Source: a bacterium (GTDB taxonomy: Bacteria > Cyanobacteriota > Vampirovibrionia > Gastranaerophilales > Gastranaerophilaceae). From it: DNA of 10,110 bases. The position numbers and the translations under genes are program-made. Positions 5,144 through 10,110 of this stretch are shown one piece after another (the first letter of the stretch is position 1; each line of letters starts with the position of its first letter). The stretch is from NCBI GenBank assembly GCA_017541565.1, contig JAFXYU010000142.1, forward strand, positions 1-10,110, in the 5' to 3' direction. A model generated the notes under the pieces. That model searched no databases and was not told where the DNA came from. It worked only from the letters and a program-made list of their open reading frames with translations.

Positions 5144-5835
5144 TGAAAAAATTTATTATACCGATAGTTATGTTTGTAATGTTATTATCCGCACCCGTTT
5201 TTGCATGGGATGTAAAGACCACAAACGAACTGCAAGAAAGAATGAATACAGTCGGGTTCAAAATTTTGAACTCTAACAGAATAGAAAAAAGATTTATGTT
5301 TATGGCAATAAACAGAGTTTACACAAGGGATATTTGGACCGATGTAAGTTCAGTTAACAGAATTGTTTGGGTAAAACCGACAGTAATTCCTTATATCGAC
5401 AGCGATGACGAACTTGCCGCAATCTTGAGTCACTCATTAGCGCACGGTGTTGATACATACGACGGATTAATGAGAGGATACATATCTTTCTTAAATTATT
5501 GGGTTGCGCCTAATAAATACGACTTAAAGGCAGACAAACTTGCGGTTGATTACATGGTAAATGCAGACTACAACCCACTCGCAATAATCACTATTTTAAA
5601 TAAAATAGGAAAACAATATCGATATGACATATTCTCAAATCATACACTCGTATCAAGAAGAATGATGCTTATTTATGAATATATTTATACTAAATATCCG
5701 TCAATTCTCGTCGAAAATGAATACAAAGATAATATTTATTATCAGAACTTCCTGTTAACATCAAGAAATAACAGAATGATGCTTTTGGAAAAAGTTAAAA
5801 CAAATTCTACAAAAAAACTTAATTACAAATACTAA
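5143..5835 (+). CDS. Exported M48-peptidase homologue with degenerate active site
   Basis: A 230-residue protein with a clear signal peptide (MKKFIIPIVMFVMLLSAPVFA, cleaved before WD). The body follows the M48 zinc-peptidase pattern: a core strand ending IDSDDELAAILSHSLAH (86-101), where active enzymes read DDELAAvlaHExxH; then YDLKADKLAVDYMVNADYNP (126-145), where active enzymes read ExEADrlavdlm..aGydP; then SNHTLVSRR (165-173), matching the usual S-HP-xx-R segment. The catalytic glutamate of HExxH is Ser98. The third zinc ligand of the E-A-D motif is Lys129. The two histidines remain. The protein should therefore not cleave peptides by the usual M48 mechanism, and probably binds proteins or acts structurally in the periplasm. 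It is co-transcribed with the HAD gene, with one base of overlap, and with the secreted protein that follows seven bases after its stop. A ribosome site GAGGG is nine bases upstream. Confidence 0.8.
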   Translation: MKKFIIPIVMFVMLLSAPVFAWDVKTTNELQERMNTVGFKILNSNRIEKRFMFMAINRVYTRDIWTDVSSVNRIVWVKPTVIPYIDSDDELAAILSHSLAHGVDTYDGLMRGYISFLNYWVAPNKYDLKADKLAVDYMVNADYNPLAIITILNKIGKQYRYDIFSNHTLVSRRMMLIYEYIYTKYPSILVENEYKDNIYYQNFLLTSRNNRMMLLEKVKTNSTKKLNYKY

Positions 5836-5841
5836 CAGAAC

Positions 5842-6648
5842 ATGAAGAAAATTATAACTTTTTTAACCTTAATGATATTTGCTACACAGGGTTTTGCACA
5901 AGATTTGGCAAGCAACAGTTCTACTACCATTGAAGATGAAATCATAAAAAGCGGATTTATTTCTAAAAACAAGCACAAAATTAAAAGACATGAAATTAAA
6001 GACGAACTTTTAGATCCGACCATGTACAAAGGCGCACCGTTCAGGCTTGGAGTTTTTAAAAACAGATTTAAAACACCACAAATTAGTGACGAACTTATAG
6101 ATAGCGAATTCATCGGACACGCAAGAGGAAAGAAAATTTCCAGAAAAGCAGCCGAAGATGATTTCTTTTTTGAAAAGCAAATTGATACTTCAAGAGTTCG
6201 GAGAATAAAAGCAAAAACTAAATATGATTTTACGAAAAAACAAATTCCCGTCAAAATCAGAATTGCAAATCGCATGGATTCCACAAAAGGAACAATGGAA
6301 GGAAATGATATTCCTTTTGTTGCAGAAGAAGATTTCGAAATTGAAGGTAAAAAATTTGAAAAAGGTACAACTATCCTGGGCAGGGTAGAAACAATTTCCA
6401 ACTCTGACAAAATGGGTGTTCCAGAATGTATAAAATTGGATAATTTCTACATTGAAGGAAACGAAGAAATCAATCTGCATGGTTCAATCTCAAAAACGGG
6501 TGCAAACAGAACAATTTGGGTTTACCCGTTGTATCAGGCAGGTAATATTTGTTTTTATGTCGCAGGATTTGTCTTTGTGCCTATACACGGCGGAAGAGCA
6601 AAATTATTAACTTCTGAAACCTTCACCGTATTTTATGAGACACAATAA
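5842..6648 (+). CDS. Secreted protein, diverged paralogue of the 2030-2716 product
   Basis: A 268-residue protein with a signal peptide (MKKIITFLTLMIFATQGFA, cleaved before QD). Residues about 30-135 are charged and Lys-rich. A beta-rich domain follows (about 153-220), with the pattern EKGTTILGRVETISNS, then IKLDNFYIEGNEEINLHGSI. A hydrophobic segment comes next (about 226-248, YPLYQAGNICFYVAGFVFV) and a final strand (SETFTVFYE). The same order of parts, with local similarity, occurs in the secreted protein at 2030-2716, but the N-terminal half is unique to this one. No named family is recognised. The stop of the upstream gene is only six bases before this ATG and no good ribosome site is visible, so translation is probably coupled. 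Placement after the pseudo-peptidase suggests a shared envelope role; this is an inference from gene order. Confidence 0.75.
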   Translation: MKKIITFLTLMIFATQGFAQDLASNSSTTIEDEIIKSGFISKNKHKIKRHEIKDELLDPTMYKGAPFRLGVFKNRFKTPQISDELIDSEFIGHARGKKISRKAAEDDFFFEKQIDTSRVRRIKAKTKYDFTKKQIPVKIRIANRMDSTKGTMEGNDIPFVAEEDFEIEGKKFEKGTTILGRVETISNSDKMGVPECIKLDNFYIEGNEEINLHGSISKTGANRTIWVYPLYQAGNICFYVAGFVFVPIHGGRAKLLTSETFTVFYETQ

Positions 6649-6672
6649 AATATTACAATTTTGTAATATTTT
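6647..6672 (+). terminator. AT-rich hairpin closing the HAD/M48-like/secreted-protein operon
   Basis: AAAATATTACAA pairs perfectly with TTGTAATATTTT across a two-base loop (12 base pairs), starting inside the stop codon of the upstream gene. A short T-run is part of the right arm. The stem has only two G-C pairs, so it is weaker than a typical intrinsic terminator and may work in both directions. Confidence 0.5.
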
Positions 6673-6751
6673 GTATATCACTCTTTAATTTTAATTTTTT
6701 TCGCTGTATTATAGAGTTTGGAAAATTATTTTTTTTAGATTGGATGGGGAA

Positions 6752-8185
6752 ATGGCAATATTAGAAAAAGAATTAAAAGAAAATTTGCTGAAGATAAATA
6801 GTAATACCTCTTCAGATAAGTACATGACTGACAGCGAACTTTTAAACATTGATAAAGAGTATTGTACATACGGTGACAAAATTCACGCAGAACCGATTCC
6901 GAAAATCTTCAGAGATTGTAACGGCGTATTTATGTATGATACAGAAAACACTCCGTTTTTGGATTTGGAAATGTGGTTCGCATCATGCAATTTGGGTTAC
7001 AAGAATAAGAGAATCAGAGATGCGGTAGTTGACCAAATCGACACACTTCCCCAAATTTCATCACACTTCTTATACGACTACAAAGTTCTTTTATCAGAAA
7101 AAATTGCAAAAGCAAATATAAAAAGATTTGGTTTAAAGGGCAGAGTACACTTCAATGTTGGCGGTTCACAGGTAACAGAAGATGCCTTAAAATTGGTTAG
7201 AAATTATACACACAAAAACAGGGTATTTTCTTTCTATGGTGGTTTTCACGGAAGAACACTCGGGGCAAGTTGTCTGACTGCAGGCTATCGTTACAGAAAA
7301 CCATTCGGACATTTTGCTGATGAAGCGCATTTTGTTCCGTATCCTTATTGTTACAGATGTCCTTACGGAAAGAAATGCGACTCTTGCAATTACTATTGTG
7401 TTCAGCAATTGAGACGCGAATTTGAAGACAACTGCGCCGGTCTTTATGACCATTCGACAAAAGAATGTGCTTTAGGTGCTTTCTTTGTAGAACCCGTTCA
7501 AGGCTCCGGCGGATATATTGTTCCTCCTAAGGGATATTTCAAAGAATTAAAGAAAGTTCTTGATGATTTCGGAGTTCTGTTTGTTGATGACGAAATTCAG
7601 ATGGGCTGCTACAGAACAGGTAAACTTTGGGCAATCGAACACTATGATGTTAAGCCTGATGTTATTACTTTCGGCAAGTCGCTCACCAACGGTTTGAATC
7701 CGTTAGGCGGTATGTGGGCAAGAGAAGAATTAATCAGCCCTGAAGTATGGCCAAACGGAAGAACTCACTCAACATTCTGCAACAATCCGGTAGGTATGAG
7801 AGCAGGATACGAAGTTATGAAGACATTTGAGGAAGGTGATTTTGAAAGACAAGTCGCTAACAAAGGTAAATACTTCCTTGAAGGACTCAAAACATTAGAA
7901 AAGAAACATAAACGCATAGGTATGGTGGACGGTTTGGGACTCGCTTTGAGAATTGAATGTGTTACCGAAGACGGTTATACTCCCGATCCAAAACTTCTTA
8001 AAGATATCGTTGCAGAAGGTTTAAAGGGTGATTTAACCTACAAAGGCAAAAAATGCGGTATTATTCTTAATAAAGGCAGCCATTACAATAACTCAATTAC
8101 GCTTGTTCCTGCTGTTACGATTTCATTTGAAGAAATTGATATGGCAATTGAACTTATTGACCAATTATTTACGAGGTTGTCATAG
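6752..8185 (+). CDS. Class III aminotransferase (PLP), Cys-rich insert
   Basis: A pyridoxal-phosphate aminotransferase of class III (GABA, acetylornithine and diaminobutyrate type). I place the start at the ATG at 6752 (477 residues); an in-frame TTG at 6740 would add four residues but has no ribosome site, while GGA lies seven bases before 6752. Residue numbers use the ATG start. Visible motifs: GGSQVTEDALK (137-147), the phosphate loop, with Gln where many members have Glu; FYGGFHGRTLG (161-171); EPVQGSGG (247-254); DDEIQMGCYRTGK (279-291), with D280 contacting the pyridine nitrogen; and ITFGKSL (305-311), with K309 forming the Schiff base. The insert CYRCPYGKKCDSCNYYC (C200, C203, C209, C212, C216) recalls the CYRCP segment of some GABA aminotransferases; in the pig enzyme a CxxC pair binds a shared [2Fe-2S] cluster. 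The substrate is not determined. Its stop overlaps the GTG start of the hydrolase gene by one base, so the two are co-translated. Confidence 0.85.
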   Translation: MAILEKELKENLLKINSNTSSDKYMTDSELLNIDKEYCTYGDKIHAEPIPKIFRDCNGVFMYDTENTPFLDLEMWFASCNLGYKNKRIRDAVVDQIDTLPQISSHFLYDYKVLLSEKIAKANIKRFGLKGRVHFNVGGSQVTEDALKLVRNYTHKNRVFSFYGGFHGRTLGASCLTAGYRYRKPFGHFADEAHFVPYPYCYRCPYGKKCDSCNYYCVQQLRREFEDNCAGLYDHSTKECALGAFFVEPVQGSGGYIVPPKGYFKELKKVLDDFGVLFVDDEIQMGCYRTGKLWAIEHYDVKPDVITFGKSLTNGLNPLGGMWAREELISPEVWPNGRTHSTFCNNPVGMRAGYEVMKTFEEGDFERQVANKGKYFLEGLKTLEKKHKRIGMVDGLGLALRIECVTEDGYTPDPKLLKDIVAEGLKGDLTYKGKKCGIILNKGSHYNNSITLVPAVTISFEEIDMAIELIDQLFTRLS

Positions 8186-9027
8186 TGACAGACAGTATAG
8201 ATTTTGAACTGTTACACGATGACATTTCGGATAAAAAAGATAAAAAAGGTATATTGTTATTTCACGGACTGACCGGAAGTCCGTTTGAAATGAAAAAATA
8301 CGGCGACTTTTTATTCAAAAACGGATTTGACGTTTTTTGCTACTCTTTCCCCGGACACGGTAACAGAATAAGCGAAATTGAATCAGTAACCGACGTTGAT
8401 TGGTGTGATTTTGCACAGGAAAAATACGATTTACTAAGAAAAAATTATAATCAGTTTTTCGTATCAGGTTTGTGTCTTGGTGCTGCTATGGCAGTATACT
8501 TGGGAGAACACAACAAAGATATCACGGGAATAGTAGCACTTTCTACGACTCTGTTTTTGGATGGCTTTTGCATACCTTGGACAGTTCATCTTCTGCCGTT
8601 TGCATTGAATACAATCACACGATTTTATTACACATTTCCGGAGGATGATTGTTTCGGCATAAAGAATGAACGTACACGAAAAAGTCTTGCTAAAATAACT
8701 GCAAAAGCAAATATAAGTATGGATAACTATCCGCTTAATTGCGTTGACGGATTATTGAAACTGTCACAAAAAGTAAGGAAAAACCTGAAAAAAGTAACCT
8801 GCCCGATTTTATGCATTCATTCAAAATACGACAACCTTGCAAGTCCGAAAAGCGCAAAAGTCGTTATGAACGGAGTTTCTTCGCATATAAAAAAATATGT
8901 TGAACTTGAAGACAGTTATCACATGGTACTTTATGATAATGAAAAAGAATTTGTGATGAACACGGTAAAAGAGTTTATAGATGAACTTGCCCCGCAAGTT
9001 GAAGTGAGAGAGTTAGAAACAGTATGA
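8185..9027 (+). CDS. Est30-like alpha/beta hydrolase with Cys nucleophile
   Basis: A 280-residue alpha/beta hydrolase of the carboxylesterase (Est30) type. Visible parts: HGLTGSP (27-33), the oxyanion-hole loop; the nucleophile elbow GLCLG (95-99), where the family usually has GLSLG; the acid in KYD (D216); and the catalytic His in DSYHMVLYD (H246), matching the SgHvitlD segment of carboxylesterases. The nucleophile is therefore Cys97 rather than Ser, as in dienelactone hydrolase. A cap region (about 122-185) carries aromatic and hydrophobic residues and probably shapes the pocket. No signal peptide, so the enzyme is cytoplasmic. The start is GTG, overlapping the aminotransferase stop codon by one base, with GAGG eight bases upstream. 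Probable role: hydrolysis of an ester or thioester in the same pathway as the aminotransferase; the substrate is unknown. Its stop codon overlaps the start of the next gene (ATGA). Confidence 0.8.
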   Translation: MTDSIDFELLHDDISDKKDKKGILLFHGLTGSPFEMKKYGDFLFKNGFDVFCYSFPGHGNRISEIESVTDVDWCDFAQEKYDLLRKNYNQFFVSGLCLGAAMAVYLGEHNKDITGIVALSTTLFLDGFCIPWTVHLLPFALNTITRFYYTFPEDDCFGIKNERTRKSLAKITAKANISMDNYPLNCVDGLLKLSQKVRKNLKKVTCPILCIHSKYDNLASPKSAKVVMNGVSSHIKKYVELEDSYHMVLYDNEKEFVMNTVKEFIDELAPQVEVRELETV

Positions 9028-9359
9028 CTATAATCAAAATACTAACCCTGATATTTAACATAATATCAATAGCAATTCTTGCTTTTGGATTGTTTCACAC
9101 ATTTGAACACCCCAAAAACAAGGCAATTTATGGATATACTATTGCCGGAAGTTGCATTCCTTATCTGATATTATTAACTATTTTTGTAATTTTAGAAATA
9201 CTTCAGGGAAATTATAAATTTTCATGCTTATTGTTCTGCGTAATTTCGCCGTTTATAATCGGTAAATTAGTTAAATATGAAACACTCAAATTCTATACCG
9301 CTATCCAGATCTTATGTTTTGTGATAAGCGCCGTAGTTCTTATTATAAAATACTTTTAA
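9024..9359 (+). CDS. Small four-helix membrane protein (111 aa)
   Basis: A 111-residue protein with four predicted membrane helices (about 4-24, 38-60, 66-80 and 91-109) and short polar loops, including FHTFEHPKNK between helices 1 and 2. The family is unknown. The ATG overlaps the hydrolase TGA (ATGA, four bases), which supports the start, co-translation and membership in the aminotransferase-hydrolase operon. No clear ribosome site is seen apart from the purine-rich AGAGAG further upstream. It could be a small transporter, a membrane-anchor subunit or an unrelated protein; nothing in the sequence decides. It ends six bases before the convergent lipoprotein gene. Confidence 0.7.
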   Translation: MTIIKILTLIFNIISIAILAFGLFHTFEHPKNKAIYGYTIAGSCIPYLILLTIFVILEILQGNYKFSCLLFCVISPFIIGKLVKYETLKFYTAIQILCFVISAVVLIIKYF

Positions 9360-9365
9360 TCCGAT

Positions 9366-9848
9366 TTATATAAAATCTTTTATCTCAGGATTAATTTCCC
9401 CATAATATTCAACAGGAACATAAACATCTATTGAGTCTGTTGTATATAGAGTTTTTCCGGAAACAATAGCCTGCTTATTTACATATTTGTCATAGTAATT
9501 TTGAGTATCAAAATATCCTTTACCTTCGGAACCTTCTTCTTCAGGACATATTGTTTCATTATAATTCTGTGACAAAAATGAGTTTGTGTTCCTATAGAAG
9601 GAATCCGGATCTTTAACAAAGTCCTTGCCTAATTTAACAGTATCTCTGTCTAAAAGAACGTTTTTTTTGTTATATTTTACAGTAATACCGTCCCTATAAA
9701 GAGAATTAACAAGCTGTACTGTTTTTGCCGGCACATATTCGCTGGGCATTGGTACCAATTTCTGACGTTTTGGAGTGCATCCTGCAACTGTAGCTGCCAT
9801 CATTGCAGCGCATATACTTGTTCTAAAAGCGTTAATTCTTGAAATCAT
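9366..9848 (-). CDS. Lipoprotein of unknown function (160 aa)
   Basis: A predicted lipoprotein. From the ATG at 9848 the N-terminus is MISRINAFRTSICAAMMAAT, followed by the lipobox V-A-G-C (residues 21-24) and a polar TPKRQK, so C24 is the expected lipidated cysteine. I prefer this start because it gives a normal-length signal peptide and has AAAAGGG nine bases upstream. An in-frame ATG at 9881 would add eleven residues (MFQYTSKGIYA) and is a weaker alternative. The mature part is Tyr- and Asn-rich with mixed charge, possibly an all-beta or extended surface protein. The domain is not recognised. It reads leftward, away from and just beyond the tuf terminator, and converges on the 111-aa membrane protein six bases away. 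A TATAAT box at 9904-9909 is a possible promoter; its -35 is weak. Confidence 0.8.
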   Translation of the reverse strand: MISRINAFRTSICAAMMAATVAGCTPKRQKLVPMPSEYVPAKTVQLVNSLYRDGITVKYNKKNVLLDRDTVKLGKDFVKDPDSFYRNTNSFLSQNYNETICPEEEGSEGKGYFDTQNYYDKYVNKQAIVSGKTLYTTDSIDVYVPVEYYGEINPEIKDFI

Positions 9849-9903
9849 AGCATAAATCCCTTTTGAAGTATATTGAAACACATATTCTCAACTTTTACCA
9901 GCA

Positions 9904-9909
9904 ATTATA
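9904..9909 (-). promoter_or_regulatory. -10 box candidate for the lipoprotein gene
   Basis: A perfect TATAAT on the reverse strand, about 50 bases before the preferred start at 9848 and just downstream of the tuf terminator. No good -35 box is found at 16-18 bases, so this is a weak call. Confidence 0.3.
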
Positions 9910-9928
9910 AAGAAATATTACAAATTAA

Positions 9929-9957
9929 AAAGAGGATGATTAAAAACCATCCTCTTT
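9929..9957 (-). terminator. Intrinsic terminator of tuf
   Basis: On the reverse strand, AAAGAGGATG pairs with CATCCTCTTT across a nine-base loop (ten base pairs), and TTTTTAATTT follows. It lies 28 bases beyond the tuf stop codon and separates tuf from the lipoprotein gene. Confidence 0.85.
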
Positions 9958-9984
9958 AAATTGATTATAGTGTTTGTTACAAAA

Positions 9985-10110
9985 CTATTCAACGATTTTG
10001 TCAACAACACCAGCACCAACTGTTCTACCGCCTTCACGGATAGCGAATCTCATACCTTCTTCGATAGCTACAGGAGCAATAAGTTCAACATCCATAACTA
10101 CGTTATCACC
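9985..10110 (-). CDS. tuf: Elongation factor Tu, C-terminal end (partial)
   Basis: The last 41 residues of elongation factor Tu, running off the right edge of the window; the 5' end and the GTPase domain are outside. The residues present belong to the C-terminal beta-barrel (domain III) and include the near-invariant block [16 protein letters not shown], then DKIVE and the stop. EF-Tu carries aminoacyl-tRNA to the ribosome as a GTP complex. The identity is secure from this block alone. The gene ends in the intrinsic terminator at 9929-9957. The reading direction is leftward, like the lipoprotein gene, but the terminator argues against a shared transcript. G+C is higher than in most of the window, as expected for a highly expressed gene. 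Confidence 0.97.
   Translation of the reverse strand, partial: GDNVVMDVELIAPVAIEEGMRFAIREGGRTVGAGVVDKIVE

Noticed and set aside
5832..6480. Reverse-strand frames opposite the 268-aa secreted protein
   Set aside because: Opposite a gene with signal peptide and operon context; they lack any supporting signal and have low-complexity Phe/Ser composition.
6740..6751. TTG start adding four residues to the aminotransferase
   Set aside because: No ribosome site before it; the ATG at 6752 has a GGA at suitable spacing and gives a normal family length.
7187..7460. Reverse-strand reading frames inside the aminotransferase gene
   Set aside because: Shadow frames of a gene with clear family motifs; no ribosome sites or recognisable motifs.

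Overview
The window is AT-rich bacterial DNA holding ten complete protein genes and two partial ones (an unknown gene cut by the left edge, the 3' end of tuf at the right edge). There is no rRNA, tRNA, CRISPR array, transposase or recognisable phage gene. Several proteins carry Gram-negative-type signal peptides or a lipobox. Two have short Asn/Thr-rich N-termini, one of them reading 'NNTTFRAN', a style I associate with gut-dwelling non-photosynthetic relatives of cyanobacteria (Gastranaerophilales/Vampirovibrionia, 'Melainabacteria'). That placement is an inference from protein style and base composition, not a demonstrated fact.

Layout. (1) Positions 2-667: the end of a very AT-rich gene of unknown function. 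(2) 668-1276: a 600-base gene-free stretch packed with hairpins and short repeats; one 63-base piece recurs at 1950-2012. (3) 1277-3304: three leftward genes. They encode a small hypothetical protein with a clear promoter and palindromic operator candidate, a secreted beta-rich protein, and a small protein with a DxDxDG loop and a predicted coiled coil. (4) 3305-3574: a divergent control region with two palindromes. (5) 3575-4435: a membrane protein with an HEIQH zinc-protease motif. (6) 4505-6648: a probable three-gene operon of a MtnX-like HAD phosphatase (apparently leaderless), an exported M48-peptidase homologue whose catalytic and zinc-ligand glutamates are both replaced, and a secreted protein resembling the product of 2030-2716. 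An AT-rich hairpin closes it. (7) 6752-9359: a tightly overlapping operon of a class III aminotransferase with a five-cysteine insert, an Est30-like alpha/beta hydrolase with cysteine at the nucleophile position, and a small four-helix membrane protein. (8) 9366-9848: a leftward lipoprotein gene. (9) 9929-9957: the tuf terminator, then the tuf 3' end.

How the genes relate. Overlapping stop/start codons support co-translation in the two rightward operons. The aminotransferase and hydrolase probably act on one small-molecule pathway, but the substrate cannot be read from sequence. The envelope genes (two signal-peptide paralogues, the pseudo-peptidase, the lipoprotein, the membrane protease-like protein) suggest a locus weighted toward envelope proteins of poorly described families. 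I see no complete defence, secretion or biosynthetic system. The most notable signals are the degenerate M48 active site, the Cys-nucleophile hydrolase and the structured repeats.
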